Assembly: GCF_016790065.1 (NCBI RefSeq)
Contig: NZ_JAEUPY010000095.1
Coordinates: 1-46,540, forward strand
Source of the DNA: Steroidobacter sp.
GTDB lineage: Bacteria; Pseudomonadota; Gammaproteobacteria; Steroidobacterales; Steroidobacteraceae
Length of the DNA stretch: 46,540 bases
Reading direction: 5' to 3'
How positions within the stretch are numbered: the stretch's first letter is position 1; every line of letters begins with the position of its first letter. The position numbers were made by a program, and so were the translations under genes. The notes below the pieces were generated by a model, which had not been told where the DNA came from, did no database searches, and worked only from the letters and a program-made list of their open reading frames with translations. This document shows, piece by piece, positions 15,486 to 23,703 of this stretch.

Positions 15486-16415
15486 ATGCAATCGCTAGTT
15501 GGCATTGCCACCATTCTGCTGTGTGTGTTCGGCGGCTTCATGCTGCACGGTGGTGACTTGGGTGTCATCTGGCAGCCGGTGGAACTCATCATCATTCTCG
15601 GCGCCGGCTGCGGCACCATCATCTTGGGTAATCCCCGGCACGTGCTCAGCGAAATGTGGCTGCAGGTAAAGGAAGTGCTCGGCCGTCGCAAGGACGGCGG
15701 AGAGTTTCAGCGGCAGTTGTTGCTGCTCATGTATGAACTGTTGCAGACCGCTGCCGGCGGTTTGAAAGCGCTGGACGCGCACGTCGAAGCCCCACACGAG
15801 AGCGAGCTGTTCAAGCGCTATCCGATGGTGTTGCACGAGCCCAAGCTGATGCATTTCATCGTCGACAATTTCCGCTTGATGGCCATGGGCAAGATCAGCG
15901 CGCACGAACTCGAAGGCGTGCTGGAGCAGGAGATCGATGCGATTCACGAAGAGATGTCGCAGCCGGCACGTTCGCTGAGCAAGGTCGGCGATGCCATGCC
16001 TGGCTTCGGCATTCTGGCGGCGGTGCTCGGCATCGTGATGGCCATGAACTCGGTGGCCGCCGGCGCCGACACCGGCGAAGTCGCGATGGCCGTGGCCGCT
16101 GCGATGGTCGGTACCTTCATCGGCATCTTCATGAGCTACGGCGTGCTCGATCCCATTGCCAACCGGATGCGTCAGTTGGTGGATGAAGAACGCACGGCCC
16201 TCGATTCGGTGAAGGTGGTGCTGGTCACGCATGTCGCCGGCAAGCCGCCGCTGTTGGCCATCGACGCCGGCCGCCGCTTGGTGCAATTGAACAGCAAGCC
16301 CAGCTTCGCGCGTCTGGAAGGCTGGATCGAGAAGTTGCGTAATCCGGATCAGGCCGAGGAGCCGGCTACGCCGCGACGTCGCAAGGGAGACTTAGGTGCT
16401 CAACAAGCAGCTTGA
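15486..16415 (+). CDS. motA: Flagellar stator protein MotA (LafT type)
   Basis: MotA forms the five-subunit ring of the stator that turns around MotB and drives FliG. The 309-residue product has four membrane segments: two near the N-terminus (about 1-55) and two at about residues 170-225, with the intervening cytoplasmic domain carrying the charged torque region. The PGFGILAAVLGIVMAMNSV and TFIGIFMSYGVLDPIANRM segments are typical of proton-type MotA. motB overlaps its 3' end by 20 bp. Confidence 0.95.
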   Translation: MQSLVGIATILLCVFGGFMLHGGDLGVIWQPVELIIILGAGCGTIILGNPRHVLSEMWLQVKEVLGRRKDGGEFQRQLLLLMYELLQTAAGGLKALDAHVEAPHESELFKRYPMVLHEPKLMHFIVDNFRLMAMGKISAHELEGVLEQEIDAIHEEMSQPARSLSKVGDAMPGFGILAAVLGIVMAMNSVAAGADTGEVAMAVAAAMVGTFIGIFMSYGVLDPIANRMRQLVDEERTALDSVKVVLVTHVAGKPPLLAIDAGRRLVQLNSKPSFARLEGWIEKLRNPDQAEEPATPRRRKGDLGAQQAA

Positions 16416-17385
16416 TAAAGGCCAACAGGCCGTCGTCAAGCGCGTCACTCGTCGTCATGGCGAGGAGGGGCATGGCGGTTCGGCGTGGAAGGTCGCTTTC
16501 GCCGATTTTTGCTTGGCGTTGCTGTGCTTGTTCCTGGTGATGTGGCTGATGGCTTCACGTCAGCAGGAGCATTTGCAGGATCTGTTGAAGGCGGCCGGCG
16601 GCAGCTTGCTCGACGAAGGCCGCGGCAAGGTATCCATGTCGATGGGTGGACCGCGCGGCAGTTTGATCGCTCGCGAACCGCTGCCGAGCAATGGCGACAC
16701 GATTGCCAAACGCAAGGCTGCCACCGGCGACAGCGAGCCCAGAGGCCCGGGCGAGGGCATGCGCTTGTCGAAGGCGCACTATGAGTCGCACGCCGACATG
16801 GTCGAGCTGTCGCAGATCCTGGCGCAGTTGGGCGCTGATGTCGGCCTGGCCAACAACATTCGCACCATCATTACTCCGTACGGCCTGCGCGTGCTGCTGC
16901 ATGACACTGAGAAGCAGGGCATGTTCCAGCGAGGTAGCTCGGCGCCGAACGAACGTTTCCGCCGTTTGTTGAAAAACCTCGGCCCGCTGTTCAGCCAGAT
17001 CGACAATCAGATGCTGATCGTCGGCCACACCGATTCATTGCAATACGCCGATCAGAGTTACAGCGCGTTCTCCAACTGGACCTTGTCCAGCGAGCGCGCC
17101 ATGACGGCTCGCAGCTACTTGCTCGCCGGCGGCATGCCGTCGAAGAGCGTGTTGCAAGTGGTGGGTCAGGCCGATAGCGCGCCGATCAATCCGAGCGACA
17201 CCACGGCTCACGAAAATCGTCGTATCGAACTGCTCATTCTCACTCGCGGCCAGGCACACGCCATCGTGCAGATGTTTGGCGCGCCGACGGACACCCTGCC
17301 GTTGCAAGACGATGTGAGCACCAGCCTGCCAAACAGCGAAGCTCTGGAAGAGCTGCGCGGCCAGCTGCACGACAGGGACTCATAA
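16396..17385 (+). CDS. motB: Flagellar stator protein MotB (LafU type)
   Basis: MotB anchors the stator to peptidoglycan and carries the ion-binding aspartate. The 329-residue product has one membrane helix at about residues 32-55 containing AFADFCLALLCLFLVMWLM; the Asp in this motif (about residue 36) is the ion-carrying residue. A C-terminal OmpA-like peptidoglycan-binding domain (about 195-285) includes IVGHTDSLQYADQS and HENRRIELLI. The start is GTG, inside the motA 3' end. The helix looks proton-type, but ion choice cannot be settled from sequence alone. Confidence 0.95.
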   Translation: MLNKQLDKGQQAVVKRVTRRHGEEGHGGSAWKVAFADFCLALLCLFLVMWLMASRQQEHLQDLLKAAGGSLLDEGRGKVSMSMGGPRGSLIAREPLPSNGDTIAKRKAATGDSEPRGPGEGMRLSKAHYESHADMVELSQILAQLGADVGLANNIRTIITPYGLRVLLHDTEKQGMFQRGSSAPNERFRRLLKNLGPLFSQIDNQMLIVGHTDSLQYADQSYSAFSNWTLSSERAMTARSYLLAGGMPSKSVLQVVGQADSAPINPSDTTAHENRRIELLILTRGQAHAIVQMFGAPTDTLPLQDDVSTSLPNSEALEELRGQLHDRDS

Positions 17386-17388
17386 ATC

Positions 17389-17685
17389 ATGCGCACCAAG
17401 TCTCGAGGCTCGAACATGAAGGTCGTTCCGGGGTCTGCCACCACACCGGTGGCGGGCATTGCTCCAGCAGCGGAAATTCGCACGCCTACGGCGAGCACTA
17501 CGACGAGCACCAGCACACTGCAGTCGGCCGTCTTGCAGCCGGCGGTGGCGGCTCTGCGTGAGCTGCCTGATATCGATCATGCCAAGGTATCGGCATTGAA
17601 GACCGCGTTGGAGCGGGGCGAACTGCCGTTCGATCCGGCCAAGCTGGCGGCATTGATCGAGCGCTATCACCGGAGCAGCAGATGA
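17389..17685 (+). CDS. flgM: Anti-sigma-28 factor FlgM
   Basis: FlgM binds and inhibits FliA until it is exported through the finished hook. The 98-residue product has a disordered Ser/Thr/Pro-rich N-terminal half and the conserved C-terminal helical part DIDHAKVSALKTALERGELP followed by FDPAKLAALIERYH, which binds sigma-28. An internal ATG at 17416 (MKVVPGSATT) is a possible start. It is followed by flgN with a 4-bp overlap and lies 3 bp after motB, so it is probably cotranscribed with the motor genes. Confidence 0.9.
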   Translation: MRTKSRGSNMKVVPGSATTPVAGIAPAAEIRTPTASTTTSTSTLQSAVLQPAVAALRELPDIDHAKVSALKTALERGELPFDPAKLAALIERYHRSSR

Positions 17686-18110
17686 CGGCGCGCGAGGCAC
17701 TCGGCCGCCTGGTGAAAGGCGTGCATGCGGATCTTGGCGACTATCGCGCGTTGCGCGAGTTGCTGGATGCGCAGTTCGAGGCCGCACTTCAACATCGTTC
17801 GGCAGTCATTGGCGACGTTGCCAACCGTATCTCCGAGCTCACGACGCAGTTAGAAACTCGTCGTAAAGAACGCGTCGCGCTCGCCAAGGTGCTGATAGGC
17901 AAGCAAGCCAGCGTCACGATTTCAGCGGTTGCCGCTCGGCTGCCGAACAGCGCGCGGCCAGCGTTCAATGAGTGGTGGAACTCGCTCGAGAAGCTGGTCC
18001 AGGAGTGCAAGCGGCTCAATCAGCGCAATTGTAACTTGCTGATGAGTCAGCACGAGATCCTGCAGCGAGTGTTGCAGGTGGGCAGTGGAGGGACGTATGC
18101 GCCGTCCTGA
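17682..18110 (+). CDS. flgN: Export chaperone FlgN for hook-junction proteins
   Basis: FlgN escorts FlgK and FlgL to the export ATPase. The 142-residue, all-helical product (MTAREALGRLVKGVHADLGDYRALRELLDAQFEAAL...) has the FlgN-like long helices and the C-terminal ECKRLNQRNCNLLMSQHEILQRVL, a typical FlgN motif. The clients FlgK and FlgL are encoded downstream. The start overlaps the flgM stop. The 3' end is only 3 bp from the stop of the convergent gene flgA. Confidence 0.9.
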   Translation: MTAREALGRLVKGVHADLGDYRALRELLDAQFEAALQHRSAVIGDVANRISELTTQLETRRKERVALAKVLIGKQASVTISAVAARLPNSARPAFNEWWNSLEKLVQECKRLNQRNCNLLMSQHEILQRVLQVGSGGTYAPS

Positions 18111-18113
18111 ATC

Positions 18114-18818
18114 CTATCGCGCCTCCACCGGCTCGACCGTGTCTTGCGCAATGACGCGAGCACGAATGACGGTGCCGTTCGCCGAATTCTTGACGGAGAT
18201 GACCTCGCCACGCTTGCCGGCTTGCAGTGCTTCAGCGGCGACGTGCACTTCGACGCCGGCGTTGCGGGCGACGATGGTGACTTTCGAGTTACGTTTGACC
18301 AGCACGCTGTCGTTGAGCCAGCGTCGATCCACGACTTGGCCCGCTTTCAACACGCGGCGGCTGGTTTTGCCCGCGACATCTTCAATGCCTGCGATTGCGC
18401 CCGGTGTGTTGGTCACATCACGACGCTCGCGCTTGAGCGCTGACGCATCGATGGGTTGGCCGGCCTTGAGCTCTTCAGTCGCGACGACGACGTCGGCAGC
18501 AATAGTTGCTCGCACCACGACTTCGCGTTTCTCGCCATTACATAGTGCGGCGAAACGCATGCGCGACGGTTGTCGGACGTCGATTGTTTCTATTCGTGGA
18601 TCGCTCGGACACCCACCGAGATTTGCTGTAGTGAATTTCAGCTTAAGTTGCGGTTCCACCCAGCCGATGGACTCCGCGTATCGATTGAGCTGCTCTCGCG
18701 CGGCACGTTCGATGGCACTGTCGAAGGTGCTGGCCGACCACGCACCGGAAGCGGGCAACGACAGTAACAACAGTAACGCGTAACAAGATTTCATAAGCAT
18801 GGCCATCAACTTCGACAA
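18114..18818 (-). CDS. flgA: P-ring assembly chaperone FlgA, inverted within the flg block
   Basis: FlgA is the periplasmic chaperone for P-ring protein FlgI. The product is 234 residues from 18818 or 226 from the ATG at 18794, which gives a cleaner signal peptide (MKSCYALLLLLSLPASGAWS). The C-terminal SAF domain shows LKAGQPIDASALKRERRDVT and AGKTSRRVLKAGQVVDRRWL. It is the only minus-strand gene of the right half of the locus. With the 18794 start, its ATG is 4 bp from the oppositely directed flgB ATG; with 18818 they overlap. In Vibrio lateral loci lfgA is also divergent from lfgB, but there together with lfgM and lfgN. Confidence 0.93.
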   Translation of the reverse strand: MSKLMAMLMKSCYALLLLLSLPASGAWSASTFDSAIERAAREQLNRYAESIGWVEPQLKLKFTTANLGGCPSDPRIETIDVRQPSRMRFAALCNGEKREVVVRATIAADVVVATEELKAGQPIDASALKRERRDVTNTPGAIAGIEDVAGKTSRRVLKAGQVVDRRWLNDSVLVKRNSKVTIVARNAGVEVHVAAEALQAGKRGEVISVKNSANGTVIRARVIAQDTVEPVEAR

Positions 18819-19164
18819 AGCTCTGGGTATTCACGCCGACGCTCTGCGTCTGCGCGCCGAGCGCACTAAAGTGCTGGCGTCCAATCTCGCCAACGAGAGC
18901 ACTCCCGGCTATCAGGCTCGCGACATCGATTTCGCCGCCAGCCTGGCGCGTGCCACTGCGGCGAGCGACGACGACGGCTTGGTGCTCGACACTGGTGCAC
19001 CGGACGTCATGTATCGCGTGCCCAATCACCCGTCGGCCGACGGCAATACCGTCGAGCTGGGCGTGGAGCAGGCTGCATTCTCGCAGAATGCTTCGGACTT
19101 CCAAACCTCTCTGACCTTCATCGGCATGAAGTTGCGTGGTTTGGCCAAGGCCATCCAAGGATAA
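18799..19164 (+). CDS. flgB: Proximal rod protein FlgB
   Basis: FlgB is a proximal rod subunit. The 121-residue product has the rod-family N-terminal motif LRLRAERTKVLASNLANESTPGYQARDIDF (ASNLAN-type) and the C-terminal helix FQTSLTFIGMKLRGLAKAIQG. No clear ribosome site is visible before the ATG because the upstream bases code for the start of flgA on the other strand. It begins the flgB-to-flgJ block. Confidence 0.94.
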   Translation: MAINFDKALGIHADALRLRAERTKVLASNLANESTPGYQARDIDFAASLARATAASDDDGLVLDTGAPDVMYRVPNHPSADGNTVELGVEQAAFSQNASDFQTSLTFIGMKLRGLAKAIQG

Positions 19165-19179
19165 GGAGAGGGTTGAGTC

Positions 19180-19602
19180 ATGTCGTTTCGAGATATTGCC
19201 AACATTGCCGGCTCGGCCATGAACGCACAGAGCGTGCGGCTCAACACTGTCGCCAGCAATTTGGCCAACGCCGATACCGCTGCCAGCAGCGAGGTCGAGG
19301 CCTATCGCGCTCGCAAGCCGGTGTTCGCCGCCGTGTTCGATCGTAACGCGACCGATGATGCTTTGGCCGGTGCACGCGTGCAGGTGTTGGATGTCGTGCA
19401 GAGCACGGAGCCAGTGCGTGAGGCTTACGAGCCGGACAACCCACTCGCCAACGCCGAAGGCGTGGTGTTCTACCCCAACGTCAATTCCGTCGCCGAGATG
19501 ACCGACATGATGTCGGCCTCGCGCGCCTTTGAAACCAATGTCGAAGTCCTGAGCCGGCTCAAAGCCATGCAACAGTCGTTGTTGCGGCTCGGTGAGGAGT
19601 GA
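19180..19602 (+). CDS. flgC: Proximal rod protein FlgC
   Basis: FlgC is a proximal rod subunit. The 140-residue product has the N-terminal rod motif MNAQSVRLNTVASNLANADT and the conserved C-terminal VNSVAEMTDMMSASRAFETNVEVL. A strong AAGGAGAGGG ribosome site precedes the ATG. It lies 15 bp after flgB and its stop is 2 bp from the flgD start. Confidence 0.96.
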   Translation: MSFRDIANIAGSAMNAQSVRLNTVASNLANADTAASSEVEAYRARKPVFAAVFDRNATDDALAGARVQVLDVVQSTEPVREAYEPDNPLANAEGVVFYPNVNSVAEMTDMMSASRAFETNVEVLSRLKAMQQSLLRLGEE

Positions 19603-19604
19603 GC

Positions 19605-20252
19605 ATGACCACCGCAACGTCCAGCGTCGCCAGCAGCAGCGCCAGTTCGTCCAGCTCGTCGATCGCCGGCAATGGCGAAATGACCCAGCTGTTCACCAAG
19701 CTGCTGATCGCCCAGATTCAGAATCAGAATCCGCTCGAACCCACCGACCCGAGTCAGTTCGTCAGCCAGCTGACCCAGCTCACGCAGGTCGAGTCGATGC
19801 AGCAGATGGTGACACAGACCAGTGCCAGCGCCGCGATGCTCGAGAGCATGCAAGTGATGGCGCTCGGTGCGCAGGTCGGTTCGGATGTCACCGCTGTGAC
19901 CGATCGACTCGTGCTGAGCGACAGCGTGGTGTCGGGACAATTCACTTTGGCAGCGAGCAGCGCCTCGGTGGCGTTGGTGCTCGAAGATTCGAGCGGCCAG
20001 CAGCGTCGTATCGAGCTGGGCACGCGCTCGGCCGGCGACGTGAATTTCGACATCGATCCGCAAGCGCTGGGTCTCACCGCCGGTTCGTACTCCGTACGGG
20101 TCGAGACCGCGACCAGCGAGTCGCCTGAGGTCGAAGTGCAGGGCACCTTGCAGAGCGTGCGGATCTCGGCGACCGAAGGCGCGGTGCTCCAGGTGAGTGG
20201 CCTGGGCACCATCAGCGCCAGCGCCATCACGGCCTTCAACGGCCGGTCGTAA
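19605..20252 (+). CDS. flgD: Hook-cap protein FlgD
   Basis: FlgD is the scaffold that caps the growing hook and is lost when the hook is complete. The 215-residue product has a Ser-rich N-terminus, then the conserved FlgD block FTKLLIAQIQNQNPLEPTDP and SQFVSQLTQLTQVESMQQM. A C-terminal Ig-like/tudor-like region follows. The ATG at 19605 is chosen over GTG at 19599 because GAGGAG lies six bases upstream of it. Confidence 0.95.
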   Translation: MTTATSSVASSSASSSSSSIAGNGEMTQLFTKLLIAQIQNQNPLEPTDPSQFVSQLTQLTQVESMQQMVTQTSASAAMLESMQVMALGAQVGSDVTAVTDRLVLSDSVVSGQFTLAASSASVALVLEDSSGQQRRIELGTRSAGDVNFDIDPQALGLTAGSYSVRVETATSESPEVEVQGTLQSVRISATEGAVLQVSGLGTISASAITAFNGRS

Positions 20253-20283
20253 GTTTAATTCTTAGGAATTCCAGGGAGCGTCC

Positions 20284-21471
20284 ATGAGCTTCAACATCGC
20301 CTTGTCTGGCATCAATGCCATCAACACCGAGCTGAACGCGATCAGTAACAACATCGCCAACGCCAACACCTATGGCTTCAAGTCCAGCCGCGCCAACTTT
20401 GCCGCAATGTACGCGGGCTCGCAGGCCATGGGCACGGAAGCGTCGTCACTGACTCAGAGCATCGATGTGGGCGGCGGCATTCTGACCACCGGCCGCAGCC
20501 TCGACGCATCGATTCAGGGTCGTGGCTTCTTCGTCACGCGTGATACGTCGGGCGCCGAAGTTTATACCCGCGTCGGCATCTTCTCGGTCGATAAGGACGG
20601 CTATCTGGCCGACAGCTTCGGCCGTCGCGTGCAGGGCTATGCGGCTCTCGCCAACAGCACGGCGCTCGGCGCGTTCGGTGACTTGCGCGTGCCGACCGGT
20701 CAGATTCCGGCTCAGGCCAGCACCACGCTAGACTACGTGGGCAACTTGTCCGCCGATTGGACGGTGCCGACGGTGACGCCGTTCGATCGCACCGATCCGC
20801 AGTCGTTCAACGGCTCGATGGTGTCAGTGGTGTACGACTCGCTGGGTGTTCAACACAGCGTTACGCAGTACTTCGTAAAGAGCGGCACCAACCAGGTCAC
20901 CGTTCACTACAGCAGCGAAGGCGTCACTCTGCCGACGACCACCGTGCTCGATTTCAACACCAGCGGTCAGCTCACTTCGCCGACCGGCGCTGTGCCACTG
21001 GCTTTGGGCACGCCGACGGGCGCAGCAGCTCTGACCATCAACGTGAACTACGCCGGCACCACTCAATCGGCTGGTGAAGCGACTACGACCACCAACGCTA
21101 CCAACGGCTACGCAGCGGGCACATATCTCGGCCTGCAGCTCGCTGAAGACGGCGGCGTGATGGCTCAGTACAGCAACGGCGAGAAGCAGCGTATCGGCAC
21201 GATTGCTGTCGCGACATTCCCCTCGGAAGGCGCGCTGATTCAGGTCAGCGATACGGCCTGGACGACGTCGAGCGGGTCCGGTTCGCCGTTGTACTCCACG
21301 CCGGGCATCGGCATGGCCGGCACCTTGACGCCGGGCTCGCTGGAACAGTCCAACGTCGATATGACTCAGCAGTTGGTCAATCTCATGACCTCGCAGCGTA
21401 ACTATCAGGCCAACAGCAAAGTCATCGCCGCCGAGAACGAGATGATGCAGTCGCTGATGCAGGCGGTCTAA
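20284..21471 (+). CDS. flgE: Flagellar hook protein FlgE
   Basis: FlgE polymerises into the hook. The 395-residue product has the axial-protein N-terminal motif (INTELNAISNNIANANTYGFKSSRANF), two beta-rich hook domains, and the C-terminal LEQSNVDMTQQLVNLMTSQRNYQANSKVI motif common to FlgE/F/G. It follows flgD by 31 bp; that gap contains an 8-bp palindrome GGAATTCC and a CAGGGAG ribosome site. Confidence 0.96.
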   Translation: MSFNIALSGINAINTELNAISNNIANANTYGFKSSRANFAAMYAGSQAMGTEASSLTQSIDVGGGILTTGRSLDASIQGRGFFVTRDTSGAEVYTRVGIFSVDKDGYLADSFGRRVQGYAALANSTALGAFGDLRVPTGQIPAQASTTLDYVGNLSADWTVPTVTPFDRTDPQSFNGSMVSVVYDSLGVQHSVTQYFVKSGTNQVTVHYSSEGVTLPTTTVLDFNTSGQLTSPTGAVPLALGTPTGAAALTINVNYAGTTQSAGEATTTTNATNGYAAGTYLGLQLAEDGGVMAQYSNGEKQRIGTIAVATFPSEGALIQVSDTAWTTSSGSGSPLYSTPGIGMAGTLTPGSLEQSNVDMTQQLVNLMTSQRNYQANSKVIAAENEMMQSLMQAV

Positions 21472-21479
21472 GTTAGCTC

Positions 21480-22208
21480 ATGGACGCGCTGATCTACACA
21501 TTGATGAGCGGTGCCGAGCGCGGCTTGCGCGCTCAGCAGATTCACGCCAACAACCTCGCCAATCTGGAGACGGGCGGGTTCCGCGCCGATTTGGAATTGG
21601 CGACCAGCCGGGCTGTGGATACTGGCTACGGTTACGACGCGCGCCACATGAGTCAGCTGCAAGCGAACTCGGTGGCTTCACGCGAAGGTGTGTTGCGTGC
21701 GACCGGCCAGGATCTGGACGTTGCCATCGCCGGCCAAGGCTACTTCGCGGTTCAGTACGGCGAGGGTGAGGCTTACACGCGGGCGGGCCACTTCGTCGTC
21801 GATCAAGACGGTCAGCTGACGCTCGACGGTCGCGCCGTGCTCGGCGATGGCGGTCCCATCGTGTTACCGCAGTTCTCGAAAGTACAGATCGCAAGCGACG
21901 GTGTGATCTCCGTGCAAGCGCCGGGTCAGCAGGAAATGCAGCAGGTCGACAAGCTGCGTCTGGTGAAGCCGGACGCGGATCAAGTCACCAAGAACCCCGC
22001 AGGGTTGATCGTCGCGCGTAACGGCCAGCCGTTCGCCGGCGATGAAACAGTCACGGTACGCAGCGGTCATCTCGAAGGCAGCAATGTGTCTGCCGTCGAA
22101 GAAATGATCGCCGTCATGAATCTCACGCGTGAGTTCGAGATTCAGATGAAGTTGTACAAGGCAACCGATGCGATGGCCGAAGGCGGCAATCGTCTGGTCG
22201 GTGGCTAG
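21480..22208 (+). CDS. flgF: Proximal rod protein FlgF
   Basis: FlgF is a rod subunit placed between the proximal and distal rod. The 242-residue product has the rod-type start (MDALIYTLMSGAERGLRAQQIHANNLANLETGGFRADL), the central ATGQDLDVAIAGQGYFAVQ motif and the C-terminal EGSNVSAVEEMIAVMNLTREFEIQMK helix. It lies directly between flgE and flgG, 8 and 21 bp away. Confidence 0.96.
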   Translation: MDALIYTLMSGAERGLRAQQIHANNLANLETGGFRADLELATSRAVDTGYGYDARHMSQLQANSVASREGVLRATGQDLDVAIAGQGYFAVQYGEGEAYTRAGHFVVDQDGQLTLDGRAVLGDGGPIVLPQFSKVQIASDGVISVQAPGQQEMQQVDKLRLVKPDADQVTKNPAGLIVARNGQPFAGDETVTVRSGHLEGSNVSAVEEMIAVMNLTREFEIQMKLYKATDAMAEGGNRLVGG

Positions 22209-22229
22209 TAGAAATATTTTGGAGCTCCC

Positions 22230-23018
22230 ATGAATCCGGCAATGTGGATCAGTAAGACGGGCGTGCAGGCACAGGATGCCAAGCTGCAGGCCATCGCGAA
22301 CAATCTGGCCAACGTGAATACCGTGGGCTACAAGCGCGATCGCGCCGTGTTCGCCGACTTGTTTTATCAGGTGGAGCGTCCGCCCGGGGCTCGCAACGAC
22401 GACAACACAGTGTTGCCGTCTGGTGTGCAGCTCGGCAACGGCACGCGCTTGGTGGGCACGCAGAAAGTGTTTACCACCGGCAATCTGCAGACCACCGGCC
22501 AGACTTACGACGTGGCCATCGAAGGTCAGGGCTTTTTCCAGGTCGAACAGGCCAACGGCGAGTTCGCTTACACGCGCGCCGGTCAGTTGACCGTGAGCGA
22601 TGAAGGCCGCTTGGTCACTGCGACCGGCATGCCGATTGCGCCCGAAGTCACCATTCCTGCCAACGCCACCAACGTGGTCATCGGCGAGAACGGCACCGTG
22701 TCCGCGACCATATCGGGTCAGACCGAGCCGGCGCAGGTCGGCCAGATCACGCTGGTGAACTTCATGAATCCCGCTGGCCTGCTGGCCTTCGGCGACAACC
22801 TGTATCAGGAAACTGTTGCGAGCGGCGTGCCCAACGAAGGCACTCCAGGTCAGGACGCCCTGGGCAAGCTCAAGCAGGGCGCGCTCGAAGGTTCCAACGT
22901 GCAGGTGGTCGAAGAGATGGTCGACATGATCGCCGCTCAACGCACCTACGAGATGAACACCAAGGTGCTGACCTCGGCCGACAACATGCTCCAGTACCTC
23001 GCGCAGGCCGTGCGGTAA
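22230..23018 (+). CDS. flgG: Distal rod protein FlgG
   Basis: FlgG makes the distal rod that spans the periplasm. The 262-residue length is standard. The N-terminal QAIANNLANVNTVGYKRDRAVF, central TYDVAIEGQGFFQVE and C-terminal EGSNVQVVEEMVDMIAAQRTYEMNTKV motifs are clear. A GGAGCTCCC segment before the ATG serves as ribosome site. The stop codon shares one base with the flgH start. Confidence 0.97.
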   Translation: MNPAMWISKTGVQAQDAKLQAIANNLANVNTVGYKRDRAVFADLFYQVERPPGARNDDNTVLPSGVQLGNGTRLVGTQKVFTTGNLQTTGQTYDVAIEGQGFFQVEQANGEFAYTRAGQLTVSDEGRLVTATGMPIAPEVTIPANATNVVIGENGTVSATISGQTEPAQVGQITLVNFMNPAGLLAFGDNLYQETVASGVPNEGTPGQDALGKLKQGALEGSNVQVVEEMVDMIAAQRTYEMNTKVLTSADNMLQYLAQAVR

Positions 23019-23692
23019 TGATCATGAACGTTCGCCGCTCTTGCACTCCGCTGTTCGCGTTGGCTGCGACGCTGCTGTTGTCCGGCTGCTCGATGCTGCC
23101 GAGGCAGAAGCCGGCGGAAGAACCGCCTGTGGTTCCCGAGTTCACGGCTTTGCCGAAAGGCACCAGCGGCGGCGTGTTCACAGCAGAGCGGCCTTGGGCG
23201 TTGGTAGCAGACGTGCGTGCGTTTCGGCCGGGCGATGTGTTGACGGTGGTCTTGCTGGAAACCACGCAGGCTCGCAAGAGCGCCGACACCAGCCTCGGCA
23301 AGAGCAGCAGCGTAGACATTCCCAACTTCACCATCGGCCATAGCAGCATCGATGCGAACACCAGCATTTCGGCGGATCGAGAATTCTCCGGCAGCGCCAG
23401 CAGCACTCAACAGAACGCGCTACAGGGTGCGTTGACGGTGATCGTGCAGGAAGTTCTGCCGAACGGCCTGTTGCGGGTCCATGGCGAGAAAAGTTTGCTG
23501 TTGAATCAAGGTGAGGAGTTCTTGCGAGTCTCCGGCTTCGTTCGCGCCGAGGATATCGATGCCGAGAACCGGATTTCGTCGCAGCGAGTCGCCAATGCAC
23601 GCATCGCCTATTCAGGTCGCGGCAGTTTGGCCGATTCCAATCAGGCGGGCTGGCTGACACGTTTCTTCAGCAGTCCGTGGATGCCGTTCTAA
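23018..23692 (+). CDS. flgH: L-ring lipoprotein FlgH
   Basis: FlgH is the outer-membrane lipoprotein that makes the L ring. The 224-residue product has a lipoprotein signal (CTPLFALAATLLLSGC; lipid-carrying Cys at about residue 24) and FlgH motifs AFRPGDVLTVVLLE, NGLLRVHGEKSLLLN and VRAEDIDAENRISSQRVANARIAYSGRG. The start could also be the ATG six bases on (23024). It is coupled to flgG by a one-base overlap. Confidence 0.96.
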   Translation: MIMNVRRSCTPLFALAATLLLSGCSMLPRQKPAEEPPVVPEFTALPKGTSGGVFTAERPWALVADVRAFRPGDVLTVVLLETTQARKSADTSLGKSSSVDIPNFTIGHSSIDANTSISADREFSGSASSTQQNALQGALTVIVQEVLPNGLLRVHGEKSLLLNQGEEFLRVSGFVRAEDIDAENRISSQRVANARIAYSGRGSLADSNQAGWLTRFFSSPWMPF

Positions 23693-23703
23693 GGACCTGA
23701 CGC

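Noticed and set aside
18640..18650. A further ACTTAA on the minus strand inside flgA
   Set aside because: It lies in coding sequence and no GTCGC-like box follows at 16 bases.
20265..20272. GGAATTCC palindrome before flgE
   Set aside because: Eight bases is short and no second copy or promoter is linked to it.
21864..22940. 358-codon minus-strand frame opposite flgF and flgG
   Set aside because: It crosses two real flagellar genes and has no ribosome site or recognisable motif.
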